Below, one piece after another: positions 1 through 8,298 of a stretch of 64,000 nucleotides of DNA (position 1 is the first letter of the stretch; every line of letters begins with the position of its first letter). Source of the stretch: Polaribacter sejongensis (GTDB lineage Bacteria; Bacteroidota; Bacteroidia; Flavobacteriales; Flavobacteriaceae); assembly GCF_038024065.1 (NCBI RefSeq), contig NZ_CP150667.1:3169501-3233500 (forward strand), given 5' to 3'. Both the position numbers and the translations under genes were made by a program. The notes under the pieces were generated by a model. The model ran no database searches and was not told the DNA's origin. It saw only the letters and a program-made list of their open reading frames with translations.

Positions 1-939
1 AAAATAAATTCTACAGATATCTGGAAAAGCGTTTGGGAAAATGTGGTGAATAAAGGCTTGATGAAGATTGATACAAAACATGATATTGACACTAATTGGA
101 ACCCAAATATTATTCTTTTTAGCGGAAGTAGTGAGCATCAGGGGTATTTATTAGAATTAAGTAAAGCCGTTTCTGGTAAAACGGGTGTGGTTACTAACTT
201 TAAGTTGATTATTGATAAAGAGAATAAAATTCCTTTAAAGAAGAGAGATCAGGTTGTTAGAGAAGACATCTATAATGAATTAGGTATTTTTGCTAGACAA
301 GTTAAGGTTGATAATTTATATAAAGGAATTACCAATATTGCTACTACTTTTGGTTTTTCCGGAGTGGAACCGAATACGATTATGATGGGTTGGCCAAAAG
401 GGTTAGAAGGTTCTTCGGAATATGCAGAAATGACGGAAACCTTGCTTTATTTGGATTATAACTTATTGTATTTAGATTTTGATAGAAAGTCGAAATTTGG
501 TAGGTATAAAACAATCGATTTATGGTGGCGAGAAACCGATAGTAAGAATGCTGAAATGATGCTAAATATTGCCCGTTTTATCATTGCTGCCCCAAAATGG
601 AATCAAACTTCTATTCGTGTTTTATTTGTTGATAATAATAATGTGAATCCGGATGTTATTCATGCAAAAATATCTGAATTAGTAGAAGATCTTAGAGTGC
701 TAGTAGAAATTGTAATTGTAGAAAACGTTGTTGATCAAATTCCTTTTTACAGTTTGATAAAAAAATATTCTAAATCTACAGATTTAACAATTGTTGGAAT
801 TCCTAATTATAAAATTGAAAAACAAGCTCAATTTATTCTTAAAACAAACGACTTGTTCGAGACGATTGGCTCTACTTTATTAGTTAAAGCAGCCAATAAT
901 TTTAATGTGCTAGATTTAGATTTTGTAAAGGGTGAATAG
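1..939 (+). CDS. SLC12-like cation-chloride cotransporter, C-terminal part (5' truncated)
   Basis: The reading frame is open from base 1, so this is the 3' end of a longer gene. What remains (about 312 residues) is soluble. It resembles the cytoplasmic C-terminal region of SLC12/NKCC-type amino acid-polyamine-cation superfamily transporters: a W-x-P-N-I-I-L-F-S-G segment, an IDLWWR motif followed by an array of hydrophobic residues, then W-x-x-x-x-I-R-V-L-F, which parallels the DVWW...W...KIRVF block of cation-chloride cotransporters. The membrane domain would lie upstream of the window. An apparent GTG start at 43 is only the first start-like codon in the window. Family assignment rests on these motifs and is fairly good; the ions transported are unknown. 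Confidence 0.7.
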   Translation, partial: KINSTDIWKSVWENVVNKGLMKIDTKHDIDTNWNPNIILFSGSSEHQGYLLELSKAVSGKTGVVTNFKLIIDKENKIPLKKRDQVVREDIYNELGIFARQVKVDNLYKGITNIATTFGFSGVEPNTIMMGWPKGLEGSSEYAEMTETLLYLDYNLLYLDFDRKSKFGRYKTIDLWWRETDSKNAEMMLNIARFIIAAPKWNQTSIRVLFVDNNNVNPDVIHAKISELVEDLRVLVEIVIVENVVDQIPFYSLIKKYSKSTDLTIVGIPNYKIEKQAQFILKTNDLFETIGSTLLVKAANNFNVLDLDFVKGE

Positions 940-996
940 TTGGTTTAGGTGTATGTTTTACTTGTTTTTTTAGTAATTTAAGTTTAGATATTTACC

Positions 997-1995
997 TTAT
1001 TTAAAAGTATTAAAATCTGTTAGTTTGCTAGGCAAGTAACCATAAATCTTTTTAAATGCAACCGTAAAATGTTGTGAATGTTTGTAGCCTACTTTATATG
1101 CTGCTTCTGTTACATTGTAATTTTTTTCTAATATTAATTCTTTTGCCTTTTCCATTCTAATTTTAGTTATATACTTAAAAATTGTGGTAGCATATATTAC
1201 TTTAAAATCATGTTTAAGTTTAGATGTATTTACTCCTATTGTTGCAGCTAATTCAGTAATTGTTAAAGATTTTTCTAGATTTATATGTATGTATTCACTT
1301 ATTTTTAGAATATTCTTATAATCTTCTATAGGCAAAAGACTATTTTCTTTTTCATAATTATCTTCATTAGTTTTAGCTAATAACTGTATCAGCAATTCGT
1401 TGATTTTTGCTTCTAGATATGCTTTTTTTAAATCATCAGGATACTTGCAGTTAATAATTTGATTAATGTGGTTTTTTAATTCTATGGATATTGGCTTACT
1501 TTTTTTCCACATTAAAAAAGGAGTTTTATTAGAGATGGCTGTACCTAATTTATGTAGTATTTGTTTAAAATTTGTGCCAATAATATCCTTCAGATATTGT
1601 TCTGTAAAAAGTATTTCTAACGTCTTTCTACTTTTTGTTTTATAATTTAGATTTCCATTAACCTCTGGTAAGTAAAATAAGTTATAATGCGCATTTGGAA
1701 TAAAAATTTCTGTTTGTGATGCATCTGAAGGTACATAGTGGCTATAACCTTCTATTTCAAATTGTAATTTATATAACGGAAAATCATGCTGTACGTCTAT
1801 ATTATAATCTTTTGTTTTAAGATCTCTTATTATAATTCTTAAACCATTAATACAGATTTCTGTTTGTGTTCCTTTTATACTATTGTTATTTATTTCAGTT
1901 GTTTCCTCTGTGTAATTAGACGTTTTAAAATTTTTTTGAAATGATTTTACTAATATGTTTTTATCAAAAATAGCACTTTTTAGTGTTGTTTTCAT
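997..1995 (-). CDS. AraC-family transcriptional regulator (PchR-like)
   Basis: A 332-residue protein with an unrecognised N-terminal sensing region and a C-terminal AraC-type double helix-turn-helix at roughly residues 235-325. The second helix-turn-helix ends in the typical VAFKKIYGYLPSKL block. The layout resembles PchR-type regulators, which sense siderophores and activate their uptake genes (family knowledge). It is divergent from the TonB receptor gene at 2189 across a 193-base spacer, so it is probably the local activator of that siderophore operon (inference). The start is the ATG at 1995. Confidence 0.85.
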   Translation of the reverse strand: MKTTLKSAIFDKNILVKSFQKNFKTSNYTEETTEINNNSIKGTQTEICINGLRIIIRDLKTKDYNIDVQHDFPLYKLQFEIEGYSHYVPSDASQTEIFIPNAHYNLFYLPEVNGNLNYKTKSRKTLEILFTEQYLKDIIGTNFKQILHKLGTAISNKTPFLMWKKSKPISIELKNHINQIINCKYPDDLKKAYLEAKINELLIQLLAKTNEDNYEKENSLLPIEDYKNILKISEYIHINLEKSLTITELAATIGVNTSKLKHDFKVIYATTIFKYITKIRMEKAKELILEKNYNVTEAAYKVGYKHSQHFTVAFKKIYGYLPSKLTDFNTFK

Positions 1996-2055
1996 TTCTT
2001 CTTTTCTCGTTGATTAAAAAACCTTTTGCGTTATAATAATAGATTTTTACTTATC

Positions 2056-2063
2056 TAGATTTG
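2056..2063 (+). promoter_or_regulatory. Bacteroidetes -7 box (TAnnTTTG) for the siderophore receptor operon
   Basis: TAGATTTG matches the Bacteroidetes -7 consensus TAnnTTTG. It lies about 125 bases upstream of the TonB receptor start in the AraC/TonB spacer. A TTG at 2026-2028 is too far away (27 bases) for a normal -33 box, which would suit an activator-dependent promoter. Confidence 0.4.
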
Positions 2064-2078
2064 CACAAAAATAAAACA

Positions 2079-2101
2079 TTATTAATAATTAGTCTAAATA
2101 A
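2079..2101 (+). promoter_or_regulatory. Possible iron-responsive (Fur-like) operator
   Basis: A 23-base imperfect inverted repeat with outer arms TTATT and AATAA and right half AGTCTAAATAA. It sits just downstream of the putative -7 box of the siderophore receptor. It matches 18 of 23 positions with a segment at 20491-20513 in front of the Cys-rich small gene. A repressor bound here would block early transcription. Calling it a Fur-type box is inference; AT-richness makes chance similarity possible. Confidence 0.35.
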
Positions 2102-2188
2102 GAACAGTAAAAGATTAAGGTATCTAATTTTATATTAAAAATTACACTTTCATTTTTAAATCTTAAAAAATAAAAATCAATTAATATT

Positions 2189-4555
2189 ATGCAAATATCA
2201 AGAATTCTAAAAACAATTATTGCGTTGTTTTTAATAAGCTCAACCTATGCTCAACAAAGTACAGGTAGTGTTTCAGGTAAAGTAATAACATCAGATGGTA
2301 ACCCAGCATCTTTTATAAATGTAATTATTAAGTCGACTAAATTTGGTACTACTACAAATTTTGATGGAAAATATTCTTTAAAAAATATTCCTTACGGAGA
2401 TTATACTTTAGAGTTTTCATTAATAGGAATGCACAGTAAAAGCATTCAAATTCAAGTAAATTCTCTACAAACTAAAATAAATGATGTTCAGTTAGATGAA
2501 AATCAAGAGCAATTAAATGAAGTTGTAATTATTGCAGAACGTTTAAATCAATTTGCACATAAGGAATCTGAATATGTTGCAAAGGTTCCGTTAAAGAATA
2601 GTAACAATCCACAATCTTATTCAGTTGTAACAAATGCATTATTAAAAGAACAAGTAAATACAGATTTAGCTTCTGCTTTTAAAAGTATTACTGGTGGAGG
2701 TTATGTACAATCTAATGACGGTAATGTGAGTGTGTTTTTAAGAGGTTTTAGATCTGACGTGCATTTAAGAAATGGCGGAATTGCTTGGGTAAAAGCTCCA
2801 ATTGATCCTCAAAATATAGAAAGAATAGAATTGATAAAAGGTCCTGCTTCTTTATTTTATGGAGCTAATGTTAATAACATTGCCAACTTTGGTGGTGTTG
2901 TAAATAAAGTAACAAAACAAGCTTATAATGGTGAGAAATTAGATTTAGGTTACATCGCAGGAAGTTACGATTTAAATAGAGCAACCATAGATTATAACAC
3001 TGTTTTAAACAAAGAAGAAAATGTTTTCTTTAGGTTTAATGGAGCTTATAATAATGAAGCTAGTTTTCAAGACCAAGGAATTATAAAAGAGTTTATGTTG
3101 GCGCCTTCTTTAACTTTTGAGTTGTCAGACAAGTTAACAATTAAAGCAAATCTAGAATACAACCAAAGTAAACGTAATTTAAACTTTGCAAGAGGTGTGT
3201 CTGGAGCCTTAATTTCTGATAGTGTAAATTCTTGGGATGATTTAAACTGGGACTTTAATACCAATTATGGTACAAATGAAATGGCTGGTTATTTTTCTTC
3301 TTTAGTGTCTCAAATAAACATGAATTATAAATTGTCTGATACTTGGACATCAAAAACTAACTTCACAAAAGCAAGTTCGTATACAGATGCAAATTATTTA
3401 AGAGTTGTAATGGGAGATGTAACAACCGTTAATAGATTTTACTTACAATTAGATCCAAGAGAAACTCAAAATACACATATTCAACAAGACTTTTTAAATG
3501 TTGTAGAAGGTAATAAAGTTGATAATAAATTTGTTGCAGGTATTAGTTATTTAAATAATTTAGATGATACACAACGTACCGGAGTTTGGAATGCTATTGA
3601 TGCCGTAGATACTACAAACCCTGTTATTACAGGTTTAACAAACGATCAATTTGAAGCAAATTTAGCTGATGGAACAAAAAATAAAACAATTACTAAATTT
3701 CAAACTTTAGGTTTTTATGCTTTTGATGCCATAACTATAAACAAACAATTAACGCTTACAGGAGGTTTACGTTTCGATCGTTTTATGGCAAGTAATACCA
3801 TAGCAAATGGTGTAGATAGAGATAACGGTTATAATCAAAATGCATTAAGTACAAAATTGGGTGTCGCTTATAATCCGTTTGAAGATAAAGCCTCTTTATT
3901 TGTAAATTATATGGATGGATTAAACAATAATGCGCCTTCAGATAACGGAAATGGAGAAATTATTTCTTGGGATCCAGAAAGAGCAAAACAATTTGAAATT
4001 GGTACAAAACTAGATTTCTTTAACGGTAAATTATTAAGTACAATTAGTTACTACAACATTAATATCGATAATGATATTATTGTAGATGAAAACGGAATTA
4101 GCTCTCAAACAGGAGAAACCTTAAGTAAAGGTTTCGAAATTGATTTAATTGCAAATCCATTACCAGGTTTAAATATTGTTGCAGGATATACTAAAAACAA
4201 TGCTACTTTAGAAAAAGTGAGTTTTGGTAGTGAAGCTGTTTTAGGAAACAGCTTAAGTTACACACCAGAAACAGTTTGGGACTTTTGGTTAAGTTACCAA
4301 GCTTTAAAAGGAAGTGCAAAAGGTTTGGGCTTTGGAGTAGGAGCTAATCATATGAGCGAAATTTATAACAGTACAACAAATAACTTTGGTTCAGAAGCGT
4401 ATACAACGGTAGATGCTACTGTATTTTACAAAAAAGATAATTACAAAGTAAGTTTTAAGGCAGATAATATTTTTGATAAAGAATATTACAATGGTTACGG
4501 AATACCTCAAAAACCTTTTAACTTTAGACTAGGTCTTACGTATAGTTTGTTTTAA
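2189..4555 (+). CDS. TonB-dependent siderophore receptor
   Basis: A 788-residue outer-membrane receptor. A signal peptide ends near residue 21 (STYA/QQ). A CarboxypepD_reg-like beta-sandwich covers about 25-105, a plug domain about 130-240 (LRGFRSD, then IERIELIKGPASLFYGAN), and the rest is a beta-barrel ending in aromatic F-type C-terminal strands. The plug entry (PQSYSVVTNALL) is like the siderophore-receptor subfamily (FhuE/FoxA/FpvA type), so the substrate is probably a ferric siderophore. It is followed after a terminator-like hairpin by an esterase gene and then a lipoprotein and a PepSY protein, all on the same strand. The divergent AraC regulator supports siderophore-controlled expression. 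The exact ligand cannot be told. Confidence 0.9.
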   Translation: MQISRILKTIIALFLISSTYAQQSTGSVSGKVITSDGNPASFINVIIKSTKFGTTTNFDGKYSLKNIPYGDYTLEFSLIGMHSKSIQIQVNSLQTKINDVQLDENQEQLNEVVIIAERLNQFAHKESEYVAKVPLKNSNNPQSYSVVTNALLKEQVNTDLASAFKSITGGGYVQSNDGNVSVFLRGFRSDVHLRNGGIAWVKAPIDPQNIERIELIKGPASLFYGANVNNIANFGGVVNKVTKQAYNGEKLDLGYIAGSYDLNRATIDYNTVLNKEENVFFRFNGAYNNEASFQDQGIIKEFMLAPSLTFELSDKLTIKANLEYNQSKRNLNFARGVSGALISDSVNSWDDLNWDFNTNYGTNEMAGYFSSLVSQINMNYKLSDTWTSKTNFTKASSYTDANYLRVVMGDVTTVNRFYLQLDPRETQNTHIQQDFLNVVEGNKVDNKFVAGISYLNNLDDTQRTGVWNAIDAVDTTNPVITGLTNDQFEANLADGTKNKTITKFQTLGFYAFDAITINKQLTLTGGLRFDRFMASNTIANGVDRDNGYNQNALSTKLGVAYNPFEDKASLFVNYMDGLNNNAPSDNGNGEIISWDPERAKQFEIGTKLDFFNGKLLSTISYYNINIDNDIIVDENGISSQTGETLSKGFEIDLIANPLPGLNIVAGYTKNNATLEKVSFGSEAVLGNSLSYTPETVWDFWLSYQALKGSAKGLGFGVGANHMSEIYNSTTNNFGSEAYTTVDATVFYKKDNYKVSFKADNIFDKEYYNGYGIPQKPFNFRLGLTYSLF

Positions 4556-4570
4556 TTATTATTAAATGTT

Positions 4571-4614
4571 GAAAAGAGAGCGTTGTTGTTTGTGCGTTCT
4601 CTTTTCTGTTTTAA
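4571..4614 (+). terminator. Intrinsic terminator-like hairpin after the TonB receptor
   Basis: GAAAAGAGAGCG pairs with CGTTCTCTTTTC across a 12-base loop (one G-T pair), followed by a short T-rich tract. It may attenuate rather than end transcription, because the esterase gene starts only 13 bases further on. Confidence 0.6.
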
Positions 4615-4626
4615 AATATCATAGAT

Positions 4627-5673
4627 ATGAGAAATATAATTGTTTTTGCTTTTTGTTTGATGTCTTTTTTATCTCAAGCTCAAAAAATTGAGATCGGAGA
4701 GGTAAAAACCATACAATCAAAAATATTAGATGAAGAAAGAGAATACTTGGTGTCATTACCAGAAAATTATTCAAATAAGAATTTTGCCAATCAAAAATAC
4801 CCTGTTATTTATCTTTTAGACGGAGAAAAATTTTTTAATGTTACCACAGGTATTGTTCAAAAATTATCCGACGGATATTATCCATTAATGCCAGAATGTA
4901 TTATTGTGGCAATAAAAAACACCAATAGATCTAGAGATTTAACGCCTACAAAAGTTACGAGTTTATCTTATGAAAATGGAGGTTCTAAAAAATTTGAGTC
5001 TTTTATTACAGAAGAATTAATTACTAAAGTTAATCAGACTTATAGAACATTAGATTATAAAATTCTTATAGGACATTCATTTGGAGGCTTGTTTGCGTTT
5101 AATACCTTGTTAAAAAATCCTTCAGAATTTAATGCTTATTTAATTATAGACCCAAGTTTATGGTGGGATGATAATGTACTTGTAAAAAAGTTAGAAAGTA
5201 ATTTAGAAACAATAGATTTTAAAGGAAGCACTTTGTTTTTTGCAAATGCAAACTCTAAAGGAAATCAAAAGGATCCTAGCAAACAGCATTTTGCTCATTT
5301 TGAAGCTAAAAGGAAAGCACTTCAATTAATGGAAGTTACAGCACCTAAAAATTTAAATTATCATGTTAAGTTTTTTAATGACGAAGATCACGGAAGTGTT
5401 GTGTTACCATCATTAATTGATGGATTAAGAACGATATTTAATGGTTTTAGAATTAATGTAAAAGAGCTAGTAAAAAATCCTTCAATATTAGAAACACAAT
5501 ATAATTTGTTGTCAAAAAATATTGGTTTTAATCTAAAACCTCAAGGAGCTTATATAGACAGAGTCGTAGATTTAGCAATAAAATTAAAAGAAAAAGAGAA
5601 TGCGATAATTTTAAATACGATCCATCAAAAACAAGATCCAGATAATGTTTATTTAAAAGAGAAATTAGATTAA
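4627..5673 (+). CDS. Secreted alpha/beta-hydrolase esterase (IroE/BesA/Fes-like)
   Basis: A 348-residue protein with a cleavable signal peptide (ends near SQAQ, residue 19). The esterase fold shows the oxyanion/nucleophile motif GHSFGG with Ser about 151, an upstream LLDGE strand, and a late DEDHGS segment that supplies the catalytic His. It resembles enterochelin and bacillibactin esterases, which hydrolyse triester siderophores (family knowledge). Position next to a siderophore receptor suggests it processes the ferric siderophore in the periplasm (inference). About 70 residues past the His have no obvious domain. General carboxylesterase activity is the alternative. Confidence 0.8.
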   Translation: MRNIIVFAFCLMSFLSQAQKIEIGEVKTIQSKILDEEREYLVSLPENYSNKNFANQKYPVIYLLDGEKFFNVTTGIVQKLSDGYYPLMPECIIVAIKNTNRSRDLTPTKVTSLSYENGGSKKFESFITEELITKVNQTYRTLDYKILIGHSFGGLFAFNTLLKNPSEFNAYLIIDPSLWWDDNVLVKKLESNLETIDFKGSTLFFANANSKGNQKDPSKQHFAHFEAKRKALQLMEVTAPKNLNYHVKFFNDEDHGSVVLPSLIDGLRTIFNGFRINVKELVKNPSILETQYNLLSKNIGFNLKPQGAYIDRVVDLAIKLKEKENAIILNTIHQKQDPDNVYLKEKLD

Positions 5674-5724
5674 CGTTCTAGATGAATAAAGAAAAAAAGT
5701 TAAGTTCAATTAAAAAATATAAAC

Positions 5725-6321
5725 ATGAAATTAATAAGTAAAATTTTAATAATAGCAATCTTAACAATTGTTGTTGGTTGTAGTGAAAAAGAAAGTAAAG
5801 GCAGGTTTAATTTCCCAATGATAAAATCTAAAATTGCATTGACAAAAGAACAAACTACAAAGTTTGATAAAATTGCAACCGCATATACAGCACAAGCAAA
5901 ACAAGCTTGGATTGATGCAAAAGGAGATAGAGATGCTGCTTTAGCTGCTCAGAAAATAATTTTTGCAGAACAAGATGCAAAAATAAAGGAAATTTTAGAT
6001 GAAAAGCAATATGTAACGTACTTTAAAGAAGTAAATATTGAAAGATTTGGAAGAGAAAAACACAATATGGCATTAATTAAAAACGAGTTAGATTTAGATA
6101 GTTTACAATCTGTAAAATACGATTTAGCAAACGAAACCTTCTTTACTGTTTTAAGAGAAAATCACGATAATTATCATGGGAAACTAGATGTTTATGTGCA
6201 ATATCATAAAGAAATTGATGTAAGTAGAAGAGCAGCTTTTAAAAAAATGATGACAGAAGAACAGTTTGATACGTATCTAAAATTGATTGATAAATATAAG
6301 GTTGGTAAAATCGAAGAATAA
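5725..6321 (+). CDS. Putative lipoprotein, alpha-helical, unknown function
   Basis: A 198-residue protein with a lipoprotein signal and lipobox ending VVGCS (Cys about 19). The mature part is rich in Lys, Glu and Ala and is predicted helical, with repeated LTKEQ...F and MTEEQ-F-Y-L-like segments, loosely like CpxP/Spy LTxxQ helices. I do not recognise a named family. It lies between the siderophore esterase and a PepSY protein and is probably co-transcribed, so a periplasmic accessory role in iron uptake or stress is inferred only from context. Confidence 0.7.
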   Translation: MKLISKILIIAILTIVVGCSEKESKGRFNFPMIKSKIALTKEQTTKFDKIATAYTAQAKQAWIDAKGDRDAALAAQKIIFAEQDAKIKEILDEKQYVTYFKEVNIERFGREKHNMALIKNELDLDSLQSVKYDLANETFFTVLRENHDNYHGKLDVYVQYHKEIDVSRRAAFKKMMTEEQFDTYLKLIDKYKVGKIEE

Positions 6322-6351
6322 GCGTTTTTACAATTTTTTTGAAGGTAATAA

Positions 6352-7545
6352 ATGAAAAAACAGTTGCTTCGTAAAAGAAGAAAAAAGGAATCCTTATTTA
6401 AGTATATCATGTCCGTGCTGCACCTGTGGCTCGGACTTTTATCATCTATAATAATTTTTATTGTTTGTCTTTCTGGGTGTATTTATGCGTTTAAAACACA
6501 AATAGAAAATCTTATAGATCGTGATGTTGTTTATGTAAAATCAGATAATAATAGTTCTAAAATAGCGATTGATACTATTTTAAATAATTTTGAAAATCAG
6601 TTTGGTGGTGCAACTAATATTACTGTTTTTAAAGAAAATAATAAAAGTGTTTTAGTTTCATCATTTAGTAAGGATAATACTGGCGTTTCTGCATATTACA
6701 ATCCTATTTCTGGGGAATTATTAGGTGTTAAAAATACGACTTCAATTGCCTTTTTTGATTTTATTTTAGAAGTCCACCGATTTTTGTTGGCAGGTGATGT
6801 TGGTAAGTTTATAAACGGAGTAGCCGTTTTAATGTTTATTTTTCTACTGTTTTCTGGTTTTATAATTTGGTTGCCTAAAAAGATAAATCAACTTAAAAAA
6901 AGTCTAAAAATAAAGCTAGACGCCAAGTTTCATCGTGTAAATTATGATTTGCATAGAGTTTTAGGGTTTTATTCCATTTTGTTGCTGTTTTTTATTTCAG
7001 TGACCGGTTTGTATGTTTCTTTTCATTGGGTAAAAAATGCTGTTATTATTGGCTTAGGAGGAGATTCTATTGTAATATCTGACACTAATATTGCATTAAA
7101 AGAATCCTTATCAAGTTCTTTTGATGTCTTGTTTGATGATTTATCAGCAAAAGAAAATACTGTTTTAAAAAAGGAAAGTAGTTTGCAATCAATTCTTTTA
7201 AAAACAGATAGTATTTTAAAAAATGAGGGAACAAAAGTAATTCTGTTAGCAAAAGAAAACACTAAAAGCATCAATATCACTAAAATGAATACTGACAATT
7301 TGTTGCATTTTTATGTGCCAGATAAAATAGAATTTTCAATTGATGGTAGTGTTAGAAAACAAGAACTATTTAAAAAGTTAGCATTACATGAACAGTTTAA
7401 GTTAATTGCAAAACCATTGCATACTGGAGAAATTATGGGGCTACCAACTATCATTATTTATTTTCTAATTAGTTTAGTTGGATGCTCGTTACCAATAACA
7501 GGTTTTATTATTTGGTTTAAAAAAATAAGAAAAAAGAATGTGTAA
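6352..7545 (+). CDS. PepSY-associated transmembrane protein (iron-uptake reductase-like)
   Basis: A 397-residue inner-membrane protein. Transmembrane helices are at about 24-48, 150-175, 200-222 and 365-390, with large periplasmic loops between. His residues lie near the second and third helices (LEVHRF, YDLHRVLGFYS), and LHEQFKLIAKPLHTGEIMG precedes the last. This is the PepSY_TM (PF03929) layout found beside TonB siderophore receptors, where members reduce ferric siderophores (family knowledge). It is the last gene of the island. The basic N-terminus (KKQLLRKRRKKE) supports an inside-in orientation. Confidence 0.85.
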   Translation: MKKQLLRKRRKKESLFKYIMSVLHLWLGLLSSIIIFIVCLSGCIYAFKTQIENLIDRDVVYVKSDNNSSKIAIDTILNNFENQFGGATNITVFKENNKSVLVSSFSKDNTGVSAYYNPISGELLGVKNTTSIAFFDFILEVHRFLLAGDVGKFINGVAVLMFIFLLFSGFIIWLPKKINQLKKSLKIKLDAKFHRVNYDLHRVLGFYSILLLFFISVTGLYVSFHWVKNAVIIGLGGDSIVISDTNIALKESLSSSFDVLFDDLSAKENTVLKKESSLQSILLKTDSILKNEGTKVILLAKENTKSINITKMNTDNLLHFYVPDKIEFSIDGSVRKQELFKKLALHEQFKLIAKPLHTGEIMGLPTIIIYFLISLVGCSLPITGFIIWFKKIRKKNV

Positions 7546-7627
7546 TATCCTTTTTTATGGATTTTAATCACCTGTAAGATGAGTGTTAATGTAGGTTTAA
7601 TGAGTGTGATTTTCTTAAGAAAAGGCG

Positions 7628-8233
7628 TTATATAAATTTCGAAGAAATTATTTTAACTCCCATATCAACCATTTCTTTTTTAATTTTCTTAAAACCTTCG
7701 TTATCTAAAGCTTCGGAAGCGTCTTCAATAAAAAAACAGTCAAAACCTTCTTTAACTGCATCACGAATGGAATAATAAACACAAATATCTGCAGCTAACC
7801 CGCACAAAAAAAGTTGGGTAGTCCCTTTTTCTTTTAAATACCCAGCTAACCCTGTAGATTTTAGGTGTCCATTATCATAAAAGGCACTATAGCTATCAAT
7901 CTCCTTATCAGTTCCTTTTCTAAAAATGCTTTCACATTTTAATGTGTTTAGTTTAGGATGTAATTTTGCTTCTTTAGATCCTTGTACACAATGATTTGGC
8001 CATAAGGTTTGTGGTTGTCCTTTTATTTCAATTTCATCAAAAGGAGATGCTCCATTATGATTGGAAGCAAAACTAATATGATCCTCAGGATGCCAATCTT
8101 GGGTAGCAATCACTAAATCAAATTTAGGTTGTATCTCATTGATAATTGAAACTATTTTATCTCCATTAGGAACAGGAAGCGATCCAGTTGGCATAAAGTC
8201 GTTTTGTACATCGATTATAAGGAGTGTTTTCAT
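7628..8233 (-). CDS. pncA: Nicotinamidase/pyrazinamidase
   Basis: A 201-residue cysteine hydrolase converting nicotinamide to nicotinate in NAD salvage. The catalytic triad is visible: Asp8 (IIDVQNDF), Lys106 (FRKGTDK) and Cys151 (GLAADICVYYS). Metal ligands Asp46 and His48 (TQDWHPEDH) and His81 (WPNHCVQGS) are also present. Length is normal for the family. It lies 65 bases downstream of pncB on the same strand, so the two consecutive salvage steps (nicotinamide to nicotinate to nicotinate mononucleotide) are paired. Confidence 0.95.
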   Translation of the reverse strand: MKTLLIIDVQNDFMPTGSLPVPNGDKIVSIINEIQPKFDLVIATQDWHPEDHISFASNHNGASPFDEIEIKGQPQTLWPNHCVQGSKEAKLHPKLNTLKCESIFRKGTDKEIDSYSAFYDNGHLKSTGLAGYLKEKGTTQLFLCGLAADICVYYSIRDAVKEGFDCFFIEDASEALDNEGFKKIKKEMVDMGVKIISSKFI

Positions 8234-8298
8234 AAATCGTTTTTATTTAAAATTAATATATAATCATGCAAGACACAATAGTCTCCTGAATATTCAGT

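Noticed and set aside
7023..7298. 91-residue open frame on the - strand inside the PepSY gene
   Set aside because: Fully antisense to a conserved gene, no family likeness, low-complexity product.
7546..7627. Palindrome TTTTCTTAAGAAAA and weak AATCAC/GTGATT pairing between convergent genes
   Set aside because: No loop or T tract of terminator form; likely chance.
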